Positions 18,703 through 27,855 are shown, counted from the first letter of the stretch. The stretch: 64,000 nt of DNA from Sulfurivermis fontis (GCF_004001245.1 NZ_AP018724.1:1914501-1978500), one strand, 5' to 3'. The notes: a model not told the origin generated them from the letters alone. Numbers and translations are program-made.

Positions 18703-18746
18703 GATCGTATCTCCGAATGGTCATGAGGGTGCGCAACGACGGCACC

Positions 18747-18956
18747 CTACAGTTTTTTCGCGCGCACGGTGATCGGCAGCCTGGGTGCCGGCATCGGATC
18801 GATGTAGAACAGCGAGCCGTCGGTCAGCTTTACCTCGCCGCCCCATTTGTCGGACGCTGCGAACTCCATCGTCTCGATGGTTTCTTCCAGATCCTTCTTC
18901 GCGACATAACAGGACAGCTTGCCGTCTGCCGTCTGTCGAATCATCACGCTGGGCAT
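18747..18956 (-). CDS. nifT: NifT/FixU protein
   Basis: 69 residues: MPSVMIRQTADGKLSCYVAKKDLEE... ending PAPRLPITVRAKKL, the standard NifT pattern with the central WGGEVKLTDGSLFYI strand. It is a small protein conserved directly after nifK in many diazotrophs; mutants have little phenotype and its role is unknown. GGAGAG precedes the ATG. It lies 54 bp after nifK in the same operon. Confidence 0.95.
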   Translation of the reverse strand: MPSVMIRQTADGKLSCYVAKKDLEETIETMEFAASDKWGGEVKLTDGSLFYIDPMPAPRLPITVRAKKL

Positions 18957-19010
18957 GGATGCTCTCCATTGGGTTGGAGGGCCGGACCGAAGCCCGGCCC
19001 CCGTTCCAGG

Positions 19011-20582
19011 TTAACGCACCAGGTCGAAGTTGTAGTCGGTGGTGCCCATGCCCATGGTCTCTTCGTCGAGGCGTTCCAACACGGCGTTGACCAGGGTGGT
19101 GAGGATGTACATGGCCCCCTCGTAGCCCAGGGTGGTCATGCGGTGCAGGTGGTGACGATCGAAGATCGGGAAGCCGAGGCGAATCAGCGGCACCTCGAAT
19201 TCCTTGCCCTTGTACAGCGTGTCGCGCTGGATGAACTTGCCGTAGCTGTTGCCGATGAGGAAATCCGGCTTGTTGGTGAAGCACAGCGAGCGCAGGTGCC
19301 ACAGGTCTTTGCCGATGTGTACCTCGGTCTCCTTGCCGTACGGCGACTCATCCAGCATCTTCTTCATCGCCTTGGCCCACTTCTTCGAACCGTTGTGACA
19401 GACGATATCGGTCGGCTCGGCACCCAGCTCCAGCAGGAACTTCGTCAGGCCCATGAGGAAGTCCGGATCACCGTACAGGGCAAACTTCTTGCCATGCAGC
19501 CAGGCGTAGCTGTCGGTCATCATGTCCACCAGGCGGCCGCGCTCCAGGGTCAGCGAGGCCGGGATGGCCTTGCCGGTCAGCTCGGAGATCTTCATCAGGA
19601 ATTCGTCGGTCCAGGCAAGGCCCATGGGGATATTCAGCTTGGGCACCTCGTGATTCCAGGTGGTTTCGACGTACTTGCGGGTCTTCTCCAACTGCGACGG
19701 CTGCAGCAACACGGTGGTGATGGCGTTGGGCGCATCCTTGATCGCGTCCTGGGTGGTACCACCGGCGTACATGCGGAATTCACCGTCGGCCGGTGTGTCC
19801 AGTACCTCGGTCGGATCGGACAGTAGGGTGGCGTCGACGCCCATCTCGGCCATCATGCGCTTGATCACGCGGTAGTTGCCCAGATAGGTCTCGAAACCCG
19901 GCACGAAATTGATCTTGCCGTTCTTGCCCGGCGCCTTGCCCTCCATGCTGTTCAGCGTGAAATAGCGCAGGATACCCTCCTCCATGTTGTCCCAGCCGGT
20001 GGTGTGGCTGCCGACGAAGGAGGGGGTATGGGCAAACGGGATCGGGAACTCGGTCGGGATGTGACCGGCCTTCTTGGCGTTGCCGATGAAGGCGTTGAGG
20101 TCGTCACCGATAACCTCGGCCATGCAGGTGGTGGACACGGCGATCATGTCCGGCTGGTACAGCGCCTTGGCGTTCTCCAGGCCGGCGAACATGTTCTTCT
20201 GGCCGCCGAACACCGCCGCGTCTTCGGTCATGGAGTCGGACACGCAGGCAACCGGCTCCTTGAAGTGGCGGTTGAAGTAGCTGCGGAAGTAGGCCACGCA
20301 GCCCTGCGAGCCGTGCACGTAGGGCAGGGTCTTCTCGTAACCCAGCGCGCACAGCACGGCGCCCAAAGGCTGGCAGGCCTTGGCCGGGTCGACGGTCAGG
20401 GCCTCACGCTGGAAGTTGAGGTCCTGATATTCCTTGGTGGTGGTCCACTGGAACACTTCGTCGATTTTGGCCTGCGGCACGACGTTTTCGTACTTCGCCT
20501 TCTTGTTGGCGAGGGTCTCCTTGTATTCCGGCTCGCGGAACAAGGGATAGCAAGGCATCACTTTTTCAGCAGACTGGCTCAT
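19011..20582 (-). CDS. nifK: Nitrogenase MoFe protein beta subunit
   Basis: 523 residues. Together with NifD it forms the alpha2beta2 dinitrogenase. The P-cluster cysteines are at 70 (AKACQPLGA), 95 (HGSQGCVAYF) and 153 (STTCMAEV), exactly the Azotobacter spacing; the Ser that coordinates the oxidised cluster is in EVIGDDLNAF's neighbourhood and was not assigned. The N-terminal extension (SQSAEKVMPCYPLF) is the long NifK form. Starts at ATG 20582 with GGAGAAATGAC. Separated from nifD by a 147-bp spacer holding a palindromic repeat, so nifK may rely on that RNA structure for differential expression. Confidence 0.98.
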   Translation of the reverse strand: MSQSAEKVMPCYPLFREPEYKETLANKKAKYENVVPQAKIDEVFQWTTTKEYQDLNFQREALTVDPAKACQPLGAVLCALGYEKTLPYVHGSQGCVAYFRSYFNRHFKEPVACVSDSMTEDAAVFGGQKNMFAGLENAKALYQPDMIAVSTTCMAEVIGDDLNAFIGNAKKAGHIPTEFPIPFAHTPSFVGSHTTGWDNMEEGILRYFTLNSMEGKAPGKNGKINFVPGFETYLGNYRVIKRMMAEMGVDATLLSDPTEVLDTPADGEFRMYAGGTTQDAIKDAPNAITTVLLQPSQLEKTRKYVETTWNHEVPKLNIPMGLAWTDEFLMKISELTGKAIPASLTLERGRLVDMMTDSYAWLHGKKFALYGDPDFLMGLTKFLLELGAEPTDIVCHNGSKKWAKAMKKMLDESPYGKETEVHIGKDLWHLRSLCFTNKPDFLIGNSYGKFIQRDTLYKGKEFEVPLIRLGFPIFDRHHLHRMTTLGYEGAMYILTTLVNAVLERLDEETMGMGTTDYNFDLVR

Positions 20583-20640
20583 GTCATTTCTCCTGCCGCG
20601 CCACTCATCCGTGGACTACGGCCAATTGGATAAAGAGTTC

Positions 20641-20718
20641 AACGCAAAGAGCGCAAAGAAACCCGCATAACAGCCTTCAAACCTTTGCGCCCTTTGCGTA
20701 CTTGGCGCCTTTGCGTTT
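20641..20718. repeat. Palindromic CGCAAAG-family repeat in the nifD-nifK spacer
   Basis: AACGCAAAGAGCGCAAAG (20641-20658) faces CTTTGCGCCCTTTGCGTA (20683-20700) and a second inverted unit CTTGGCGCCTTTGCGTTT (20701-20718). In the nif mRNA it would form a hairpin just after the nifD stop. The same core appears in the nifH-nifD spacer, near the end of nifV and around 52.1-52.4 kb. Confidence 0.8.
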
Positions 20719-20729
20719 CGCTTCTTTGA

Positions 20730-22202
20730 TTACTCGTTGACCGCCTTCGCAGCGGGGGCCACAGCGCCAGCCAGCCAGGGAGCCTTCATCTTGCTCCAGG
20801 TCGGGCTGTTGATGGCCATGTCCATGTCGCGGGCGAAGATGGCGAAACCGTCATAGCCGTGGTATGGCCCCGAGTAGTCCCAGCTGTGCATCTGGCGGAA
20901 GGGGATGCCCATCTTCTGGAAGATGTACTTTTCCTTGATGCCGGAACCGATCAGATCGGGCTTGAGCTTCTTGACGAACTCCTCGAACTCGTAGCCGGTG
21001 ACGTCGTCATAGATCAGCGTGGCGTTGCCCATTTCCTTCACGGTGCGGTCGTAGTCGTCGTTGTGGGCGAATTCATAGCCCGTGCCGACCACTTCCATGC
21101 CGAGGTCTTCGTAGGCGCCGATGACATGACGCGGGCGCAGGCCGCCGACGTACAGCATCACCTTCTTTCCTTCCAGACGCGGCTTGTACTTGTCCAGTAC
21201 GGCCTGCATCAGCGGCTGATACTTGGCGATAACCTTCTCGGCGCCTTCCTTGATCTTGTCGTCGAAGTGGGCGGCGATGGCGCGCAGCGACTCCGCAATC
21301 TTGGTGGGGCCGAAGAAGTTGTACTCCATCCATGGGATGCCGTACTTCTCTTCCATGAAGCGGGAGATGTAGTTCATTGAGCGGTAGCAGTGCAGCAGAT
21401 TGAGCTTGACCTGCGGGCAGGCCTTCATCTCTTCCACCGTGCCGTCACCGGACCACTGCGCCACGACGTTGAGGCCCATTTCCTCCAGCAGGATGCGGGA
21501 AGACCAGGCGTCGCCGCCGATGTTGTAGTCGCCGATGATGGATACGTCGTAGGGACCGCCTTCCTTCTTCTCGACGCCTTCCAGCATATGGTCGCGGATG
21601 GCGTCGTTGGCGATGTGGTGACCGAGGGACTGCGACACGCCGCGGAAACCCTCGCAGCGCACCGGCACCACCGGCTTGCTGATGGCGGCGGAGGCCTTCT
21701 TGGCAACGGCCTCGATGTCGTCACCGATAAGGCCGATGGGGCACTCGGACTGCACGGAGATGCCCTTGTTGAGCGGGAACAGGGTTTCCACTTCCTCAAT
21801 CAGCTTGGCCAGCTTCTTGTCACCGCCGAACACGATGTCCTTCTCCTGGAAATCCGAGGTGAAGTTCATGGTGCCGAAGGTATTGATGCCGGTGGTGCCG
21901 ACGTAGTAATTGCGGCGGCCGGCACGGGAGTACTGGCCGCAGCCCACCGGGCCGTGGGAGATGTGGATCATGTCCTTGATCGGACCCCACACCACGCCCT
22001 TGGAGCCGGCGTAGGCGCAGCCGCGGATGGTCATCACGCCGGGCAGTGACTTGCGGTTGGAGGTAATGCACTTACCGGCCTTGTCTATCGTGGGATCATT
22101 GGCCATCAAATGCTTGGCACGATCCTCCTTGGCCTCGGCCGGGTAGACCTCGAGTACCTCGGCAATGAGGGCTTCGGTCTCTTCACGAGTCATCGTCGTC
22201 AT
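20730..22202 (-). CDS. nifD: Nitrogenase MoFe protein alpha subunit
   Basis: 490 residues. P-cluster ligands Cys62 (RGCAYAG), Cys88 (GPVGCGQYS) and Cys154 (QSECPIG). FeMo-co ligands Cys272 (LLHCYRS) and His439 ([10 protein letters not shown]). Gln191 and His195 next to the active site are kept ([11 protein letters not shown]). All catalytic residues of a molybdenum nitrogenase are therefore present, and there is no sign of a Vnf/Anf type. The protein reduces N2 to ammonia at the cofactor. ATG 22202 has GGAGAAAACC upstream. Middle gene of nifHDK. Confidence 0.98.
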   Translation of the reverse strand: MTTMTREETEALIAEVLEVYPAEAKEDRAKHLMANDPTIDKAGKCITSNRKSLPGVMTIRGCAYAGSKGVVWGPIKDMIHISHGPVGCGQYSRAGRRNYYVGTTGINTFGTMNFTSDFQEKDIVFGGDKKLAKLIEEVETLFPLNKGISVQSECPIGLIGDDIEAVAKKASAAISKPVVPVRCEGFRGVSQSLGHHIANDAIRDHMLEGVEKKEGGPYDVSIIGDYNIGGDAWSSRILLEEMGLNVVAQWSGDGTVEEMKACPQVKLNLLHCYRSMNYISRFMEEKYGIPWMEYNFFGPTKIAESLRAIAAHFDDKIKEGAEKVIAKYQPLMQAVLDKYKPRLEGKKVMLYVGGLRPRHVIGAYEDLGMEVVGTGYEFAHNDDYDRTVKEMGNATLIYDDVTGYEFEEFVKKLKPDLIGSGIKEKYIFQKMGIPFRQMHSWDYSGPYHGYDGFAIFARDMDMAINSPTWSKMKAPWLAGAVAPAAKAVNE

Positions 22203-22254
22203 GGTTTTCTCCTCTCGCCGCCCAATCCGGCGGACGAAGTAAAAGAATGTTTAA

Positions 22255-22322
22255 CCGCAAAGTTCGCGAAGGAACGCAAGTCACGGCACGTCATAGGCAG
22301 CGCAACTTCGCGCCCTTCGCGG
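22255..22322. repeat. Palindromic repeat in the nifH-nifD spacer
   Basis: Two 23-nt arms (22255-22277 and 22300-22322) are imperfect inverted copies with core CGCGAAGG/CCTTCGCG. Transcribed from nifH it would make a stable hairpin about 10 nt beyond the nifH stop. This could stabilise nifH mRNA or attenuate readthrough, matching the higher need for NifH; that role is inferred. Confidence 0.75.
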
Positions 22323-22333
22323 CGCGTCTTTCA

Positions 22334-23263
<930 letters not shown>

Positions 23264-23265
23264 TC

Positions 23266-23281
23266 AGCAACGCCCGTGCCA
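23266..23281 (-). promoter_or_regulatory. Sigma-54 promoter of nifH
   Basis: Read on the minus strand: TGGCACGGGCGTTGCT, a full match to TGGCACG-N4-TTGCW (-24 GG, -12 GC). It ends 51 bp before the nifH ATG, giving a 5' leader of about 40 nt. The NifA site lies about 100 bp upstream. Confidence 0.95.
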
Positions 23282-23357
23282 ACAACAACAACACACTTCA
23301 TCACACTGTAAACGTTGAAGTTTTTTACTCACGACACGCTGTGCGCGGCAGTGTCAT

Positions 23358-24221
23358 ATGCGACAAAGGCATAGCGGCTGTATGGTTAGCGACAAAGCAT
23401 CTGCAACAGACCAGTCGACCACGCTGCCGGCCTGCGCGCGCCTGCCCATCAACCGCTGCAATCTGCCCGCCGTGATCCTCGGCAGCCTCACCTTCCAGCA
23501 ACATCCCACCGCGCTGCACATCGACGGTGTCGCCGAGCTGCACCGTGAACTGTTCCGCCTGCTGGCGCCACTGGAGCGCGCCGAGCATCGCGCCCATCTG
23601 TTCATGGACTATCTCGCCGCCCACTTCCTGCTCGATGCACCGGAGGAGGCCGGACTGGATCGCAAGGCGCGCGTGCGCCGCGACAAGGCGGACTATCTGC
23701 GCGTGCTGCGCGGCTGGTCATTCGATGCGGACGGACGGGAGGCGGCGGTACTGAAGGGCTGGGTGGAATCGCGCTTCGGCCTGCTGCCGCGCTACCACGG
23801 CGCGCCGATCCGCGACGCCGGCGACGATGCCTACCATGCCTACATGGAGGCGCGCGCGCAGGGGCTGTACAACACCAATGCCCTGGAGGCGCAGCTCGAC
23901 CTGCTGTACGCGTATTGCCAGTACGAACTGGCGCGGCAGCATCCGGGCCACAGCCATCTGCGCCTGTACCGTGGCGTCAACCGCCTCGACCAGCACGATC
24001 TGCTGGCGGCCGGGGAGCGGCAGTCGGTGGTGCTGCTCAACAACGCCAACTCCTTCACCGACCAGCGCGAACGCGCCGACGAATTCGGCGATCGCATCCT
24101 CGAGGCCGAGGTGCCGCTGCCCAAGATCCTGGCCTACAGCCGCCTGCTGCCCGGCCGCCTCCGGGGCGAGGACGAGTACATCGTCATCGGCGGCGTGTAT
24201 CAGGTGCGCACCAGCACCTGA
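23358..24221 (+). CDS. draT: NAD+:dinitrogenase-reductase ADP-ribosyltransferase
   Basis: 287 residues from ATG 23358 (an in-frame ATG at 23382 is equally possible, 279 residues). It inactivates NifH by attaching ADP-ribose to Arg101 in response to ammonium or energy loss. Family blocks visible: LPINRCNLPAVILGSLTFQ, FMDYLAAHFLLD, RADYLR-type motif, the NAD-binding-like HLRLYRGVNRL and FGDRILEAEVPLPKILAY. It is divergent from nifH, and its 5' end overlaps the NifA site of nifH. DraG is not adjacent but lies 2.7 kb away on the opposite strand. No sigma-54 box was seen directly upstream of it. Confidence 0.95.
   Translation: MRQRHSGCMVSDKASATDQSTTLPACARLPINRCNLPAVILGSLTFQQHPTALHIDGVAELHRELFRLLAPLERAEHRAHLFMDYLAAHFLLDAPEEAGLDRKARVRRDKADYLRVLRGWSFDADGREAAVLKGWVESRFGLLPRYHGAPIRDAGDDAYHAYMEARAQGLYNTNALEAQLDLLYAYCQYELARQHPGHSHLRLYRGVNRLDQHDLLAAGERQSVVLLNNANSFTDQRERADEFGDRILEAEVPLPKILAYSRLLPGRLRGEDEYIVIGGVYQVRTST
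23379..23394. promoter_or_regulatory. NifA upstream activator site for nifH, overlapping the draT start
   Basis: TGTATGGTTAGCGACA fits TGT-N10-ACA. It is centred about 113 bp upstream of the nifH -24/-12 box, a usual UAS distance. It includes the ATG at 23382, so NifA bound here would sit on the first codons of draT. A second half-like site, TGTCATATGCGACA (N8), lies at 23352-23365. Confidence 0.85.
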
Positions 24222-24235
24222 ACACGGCACACCTC

Positions 24236-24251
24236 TGTAGCAAACGCTACA
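24236..24251. promoter_or_regulatory. NifA upstream activator site for the SIR2-like gene
   Basis: TGTAGCAAACGCTACA is TGT-N10-ACA with extended dyad symmetry (TGTAGC...GCTACA). It starts 15 bp after the draT stop and lies about 78 bp centre-to-centre upstream of the sigma-54 box at 24314. Confidence 0.85.
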
Positions 24252-24313
24252 TTGTGGTGCATCCTCCGTGACTGCCATGGAAAAAATCCAGCCAAAACAG
24301 TTGCATCAGAGGT

Positions 24314-24329
24314 AGGCCCGCTAATTGCA
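24314..24329 (+). promoter_or_regulatory. Sigma-54 promoter of the SIR2-like operon
   Basis: AGGCCCGCTAATTGCA keeps the invariant GG and GC dinucleotides with correct spacing and a perfect TTGCA -12 element; two positions of the -24 half differ from TGGCAC. It is 36 bp before the ATG at 24365. Confidence 0.8.
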
Positions 24330-24364
24330 ATGCTTACTCCCGACAAGCATGCACGGAGCGACCC

Positions 24365-25222
24365 ATGACCCTTCCGACCATTGATGAACTGAGTGCCGGC
24401 CTGCGTGACGGCAGCATCGCCGCCTACCTCGGCCCCGCCGCGCTGCGCGGTGCCGTCGACGCCGCCGGCACCCCCATCCCCGCCGACAGCGAGTCGCTGA
24501 TCCTGGCGATGAACGGCGGCCGGCCGATGGCGCCCAAGCTGATGTATGAATTTCCGCGCGCCGCCATGAATCTGGAACTGAAGAAGGGGCGCAGCTTCGT
24601 CAACCGCTTCCTCAGCAAGACCTACGCCGACACCGCCTGGAGTCGCGCGCCGCTGCACGACTGGCTGGCAGCCGTCAAACCGCGCTACGTGATAGACATC
24701 AACCGCGACACCCAGCTGCAGGACAGCTACAAGGACACGCCGCACCTGCTGATACAGGGCATCGCGCGCATGGCCGGCGGCTTCCGCTTCCGCATCTACC
24801 AGTGGGACGGCGCGAGCTATCACACAGTGACGCAGGACGAAGCAGACACCGCGCTGCCGGTACTGTTCAAGCCCATGGGTTGCCCGCACCCCGAACCAAG
24901 CTATATCGCCGCCGATGCCGACTATGTGGACTACATCACCAAGCTGATGGGAGGCTTCGCCATCCCCTCCTTCCTCAAGCAGCGGCGCCAAGGTCTGCGC
25001 TACCTGCTGCTCGGCCTGCGCCTGACGCGCGATACCGAACGCATGGTGATGTCCAACATCGTCTGCAACGCGGCGCAGCCGGCCGGCTGGGCGCTGCTCC
25101 CGGACGCCACACCGAAGGAGCGGCGCTTCTGCGCCAACCTCGGCATCGAGATTATCGACGCCGATTACAGCGCCCTGCTGGATGGCGTGCTTCCGAACCA
25201 GGAGCAGTCCGCCGCCTTGTAG
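24365..25222 (+). CDS. SIR2-like domain protein of the nif regulon
   Basis: 285 residues. The N-terminus (IDELSAGLRDGSIAAYLGPAAL) resembles the Rossmann start of SIR2_2-type proteins, with YLGPAAL in place of the GAGxS loop. YVIDINRDTQLQDSY and HLLIQGIARM recall the YVTTNYD and HGS strands of that fold. The catalytic His of true sirtuins is not evident, so NAD+ hydrolysis rather than deacetylation, or mere nucleotide binding, is possible. GGAGCGACCC precedes the ATG. It has its own sigma-54 promoter and NifA site, and sits between draT (another NAD+ user) and an EAL gene. Its stop codon lies inside a palindromic repeat. Function inferred only at fold level. Confidence 0.65.
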   Translation: MTLPTIDELSAGLRDGSIAAYLGPAALRGAVDAAGTPIPADSESLILAMNGGRPMAPKLMYEFPRAAMNLELKKGRSFVNRFLSKTYADTAWSRAPLHDWLAAVKPRYVIDINRDTQLQDSYKDTPHLLIQGIARMAGGFRFRIYQWDGASYHTVTQDEADTALPVLFKPMGCPHPEPSYIAADADYVDYITKLMGGFAIPSFLKQRRQGLRYLLLGLRLTRDTERMVMSNIVCNAAQPAGWALLPDATPKERRFCANLGIEIIDADYSALLDGVLPNQEQSAAL

Positions 25223-25291
25223 GAGCCGAGTCCTCTCGGCGAACGGGCTCGGGACAGGCACCGTTTTCACCCACGACGTGGGCTCCAACAA
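25219..25291. repeat. Palindromic REP-like unit after the SIR2 gene
   Basis: GTAGGAGCCGAGTCCTCTC begins in the last codons of the SIR2-like gene and supplies its TAG stop. An inverted relative, CCACGACGTGGGCTCC, lies at 25271-25286. A single unit of the same type (TAGGAGCCCACTCCGTGGGC) follows rnfA at 37861-37880. Confidence 0.65.
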
Positions 25292-25314
25292 AAGAAGATT
25301 GGAAACTGAAGGCC

Positions 25315-25542
25315 ATGCAATTCACCACCTGCGTCAACCGCACCGCCTGCACCGAGGATGGCGTCCACTGCCGCGCCTGTGGCCGCTCCCATGACGAGAT
25401 CGCCCGCCTGCGTCAGCTCACCGACATCGTCGCGGCCTTTGCGCTCGAAATGGACTACGACAACCTGGACGATTTCCTCAACTACCTCACCGCCAAGGTG
25501 AGCAAGAAAGTCAATGCCACCCGGAATGAACGCCCCCTGTGA
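25315..25542 (+). CDS. Small Cys-rich protein (DUF1289-like)
   Basis: 75 residues. Four cysteines form C-x5-C-x6-C-x2-C in CVNRTACTEDGVHCRACGRSH, followed by DEIARL. This closely resembles the DUF1289 pattern (Cys pairs, then CGRxxxEI), which probably binds zinc or an Fe-S cluster. The rest is an acidic helix. The ATG at 25315 follows GAAGGCC. The EAL gene starts within its last codons, so these two are coupled, and both lie downstream of the sigma-54 promoter at 24314. Function unknown. Confidence 0.72.
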   Translation: MQFTTCVNRTACTEDGVHCRACGRSHDEIARLRQLTDIVAAFALEMDYDNLDDFLNYLTAKVSKKVNATRNERPL

Positions 25543-26848
25543 ATTTACCGTCCCTGACATGCCGGACTCGTCGCCTCCCCCCGTGTGCCGCCGCGCATCA
25601 GGGCCACCCTCCCTGCTCGGCCAGCTGTTGCATGACAACGTGCAGTACCAGGGTACCTGTGCCACGGCACAATTCAGGAACTACCGGCTGAGCAGCGCCT
25701 TTCAGCCGATCTTCGGCCTGGCCCACCGCCGTCCCGTCGGCTATGAGGCCCTGCTGCGCGCCAGCGACGAAACGGGCATGGCGGTATCGCCGCTGCAGGT
25801 ATTCCGCAGCGCGGCCACCGACGAGGGCACCGTCCACCTCGACCGCACCTGCCGCCTCCTGCACGCCCACAACTACCAGCCGCTGGCCAGCCGCGAACAC
25901 TGGCTGTTTCTCAACATCAATCCCCGCGTGGTGGTGGAGGGAACGCGCTATGGTCCGTTCTTCTCCGAACTGCTGCGCCGCCACCAGCTGGCGCCGGCCC
26001 AGGTGGTGGTGGAAATACTGGAAAACGAGATCACCGACGAAGGCCTGCTGGCCGATTCGGTGAATTACTACAAGGAGCTGGGCTGCCCGGTCGCCATCGA
26101 CGATTTCGGCGCCGGCCATTCCAATTTCGACCGCATCCTGCGCCTGGCACCGGACATGGTCAAACTGGATCGCGGGCTGCTGCAGCAGGCGCGGCACACC
26201 CCGACGGCCCGGCGCATGCTGCCCAACCTGGTGTCCCTGCTGCACGAGGCCGGTTGCATGGTGGTGCTGGAGGGGATCGAGGACGAAACCGAGGCCTTGC
26301 TGGCGCTGGAGGCCGGCGCCGATTTCGCCCAGGGCTATTTCTTCGCCCGTCCGGCCGCAGCACAGCACATCAGCACACTGGCCACCGCTGCCTTCGACCG
26401 CCTCAGCCGCAGGGCGCGCGATGATCTGCACCAGGAAACCAGCCGCCGCAACGCCATGCTGCAACCGATCATCGATGCCTTTCAGCGCTGCAGCGCCGAC
26501 TACGGCGCCGGTGCGGCGCTGGCCCTCGCCGCCGCCCACCTTGTCGGCACGCATGAGGTGCTGCGCTGCTACGTGCTGGATGGCGACGGCATACAGATCG
26601 GCAGCAACGTCACACCGCCGGGCGCCGAACACACCCTGCACCCGCGCTATGCGCCGCTGCGCTCCACCACCGGCAGCGACTGGAGCGGCCGGCCCTATTT
26701 CCGCGCCGCCCTGGCCGAGCCCGGCGCACTGCAGATCACCCGCCCCTACTTCTCCATTACCGACGCCGCCATGAACGTGACGCTGTCCATCGCTATGCGC
26801 CGCGACGGCGCCCTGCACGTGGTGTGCTGCGATATTCGCTATCCGTGA
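25514..26848 (+). CDS. EAL-domain c-di-GMP phosphodiesterase with C-terminal PDC/Cache-like sensor
   Basis: 444 residues (ATG 25514; an ATG at 25526 is also possible). The EAL domain (about 55-295) keeps the catalytic residues: YEALLRA, LNINP, VEILENEITDE, IDDFGAGHSNFDR, MVKLDRG and VLEGIEDE. It should cleave c-di-GMP. A helical linker leads to a C-terminal domain (about 320-440) with SGRPYFRAALAEPG and ITRPYFSITDAAMNVTLSIAM, the pattern of cytoplasmic PDC/Cache-type sensors. There is no membrane segment. It overlaps the Cys-rich gene by 29 bp and appears to belong to the NifA/sigma-54 operon, linking nitrogen fixation to c-di-GMP. Confidence 0.85.
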   Translation: MPPGMNAPCEFTVPDMPDSSPPPVCRRASGPPSLLGQLLHDNVQYQGTCATAQFRNYRLSSAFQPIFGLAHRRPVGYEALLRASDETGMAVSPLQVFRSAATDEGTVHLDRTCRLLHAHNYQPLASREHWLFLNINPRVVVEGTRYGPFFSELLRRHQLAPAQVVVEILENEITDEGLLADSVNYYKELGCPVAIDDFGAGHSNFDRILRLAPDMVKLDRGLLQQARHTPTARRMLPNLVSLLHEAGCMVVLEGIEDETEALLALEAGADFAQGYFFARPAAAQHISTLATAAFDRLSRRARDDLHQETSRRNAMLQPIIDAFQRCSADYGAGAALALAAAHLVGTHEVLRCYVLDGDGIQIGSNVTPPGAEHTLHPRYAPLRSTTGSDWSGRPYFRAALAEPGALQITRPYFSITDAAMNVTLSIAMRRDGALHVVCCDIRYP

Positions 26849-26863
26849 CTGATTCGTTCCCTG

Positions 26864-26945
26864 CGTAGGATGGACAAAGCACAGCGTGCCCATCATAGAT
26901 GTCGGTGTGCGTCTGATGGGCACGCTGCGCTTTGCCCATCCTACG
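26864..26945. repeat. 82-bp perfect-spaced inverted repeat between EAL gene and draG
   Basis: Two 32-nt arms (26864-26895 and 26914-26945) are inverted copies with only two mismatches, with an 18-bp loop. The motif GATGGGCAAAGCGCAGCG is a familiar dispersed intergenic palindrome of proteobacteria. The right arm provides the TAG stop codon of draG, and the whole element could terminate both convergent transcripts. Confidence 0.9.
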
Positions 26946-27855
26946 GAGGACCGTGCTTCGTTACGCTCCGGTCACCGAGGCGGATCAGCGCCCGCGCCTG
27001 CCGTTCGCACGCCTCACGCACCGCGGGATTGAGCGCCCGCACCCACGGTGCCGGGATCGCTTCCAGTCCGAAGCAGGCGCCGGCCAGCATGCCGGCGATG
27101 GCCCCGGTGGTATCCGCATCGCCGCCACGGTTCACCGTTTCCACCACGCAGTCGGCGAAGCTGTCGGTATCGAAGAAACACTGGAACACGGTCTGCAGGG
27201 TATCGACCACGTAGCCGGAGGGGTTTTCGCGCGGCTTGCCGCCGCGAAAGCGGAAGGGGGGATATTGCTCGATCAGGGGATACACCTGCTCGTGCATCAC
27301 CTCGGCGCGACTGCGTCCGACAAGAAAGGCCTGCACCATCTCGATGACGCACACGGTGGCGGCATCGGACAAGGGATGGTTGTGGGTGACGTGCGCCTGC
27401 GCCAGCGCGGCCGCGCGCACCGCGTTACGATCACTGTGCACTGTGGCCAGGGCCACCGGCAGGGTGCGCATGCAGGCGCCATTGCCGGCATCGTGTTCAT
27501 TGGGGGGCGTGCAGGCCTCGCCCGTCTGGCGGAAGCGCAGGATGCCGCGCCGCACCGTGTTGCCGATATCCACCGGCTTGGCGCGCATCCAGCCATCAAA
27601 CGCGCGTGCCACGGCAAGCGCCTCCACACGCCCCTGCTCCAGGATCGACTGCCCCAGCGCCAGGGCCATGGTGGTATCGTCGGTCACCTCGCCGCTTTTC
27701 AGCTTGAGCCAGCCACCGCCGCGGATGGTGTCGTGCACGCCGTATTCGGCACGAATCTCCCGCGGCGTCATGAACTCCACCGTGGCGCCGAGGGCATCGC
27801 CGATGGCAAGGCCCAGATAGGCGGCAACGGCGCGCTCTTCGACCGCCTCGTTCAC
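26941..27855 (-). CDS. draG: ADP-ribosyl-[dinitrogen reductase] hydrolase
   Basis: 304 residues. It removes the ADP-ribose that DraT puts on NifH Arg101 and so reactivates nitrogenase. The dinuclear Mn site motifs are present: LAIGDALGATVEF, SGEVTDDTTMALAL near the N-terminus and RGGDADTTGAIAGMLAGA near the C-terminus. It starts with a GTG overlapping the nifQ stop (GTGA), so it is translated as the last gene of the nifB-fdxN-nifO-nifQ-draG operon. Being expressed with nifB rather than with draT is unusual. Confidence 0.96.
   Translation of the reverse strand: MNEAVEERAVAAYLGLAIGDALGATVEFMTPREIRAEYGVHDTIRGGGWLKLKSGEVTDDTTMALALGQSILEQGRVEALAVARAFDGWMRAKPVDIGNTVRRGILRFRQTGEACTPPNEHDAGNGACMRTLPVALATVHSDRNAVRAAALAQAHVTHNHPLSDAATVCVIEMVQAFLVGRSRAEVMHEQVYPLIEQYPPFRFRGGKPRENPSGYVVDTLQTVFQCFFDTDSFADCVVETVNRGGDADTTGAIAGMLAGACFGLEAIPAPWVRALNPAVREACERQARALIRLGDRSVTKHGPP

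Noticed and set aside
19011-22202. Alternative (vanadium or iron-only) nitrogenase
   Set aside because: nifDK are followed by nifT, not by a delta-subunit gene, and all Mo-type ligands and nifE/N/Q/V are present.
23352-23365. TGTCATATGCGACA as a second NifA site
   Set aside because: Spacer is 8, not 10, so it does not fit TGT-N10-ACA; the site at 23379 is correct and better placed.
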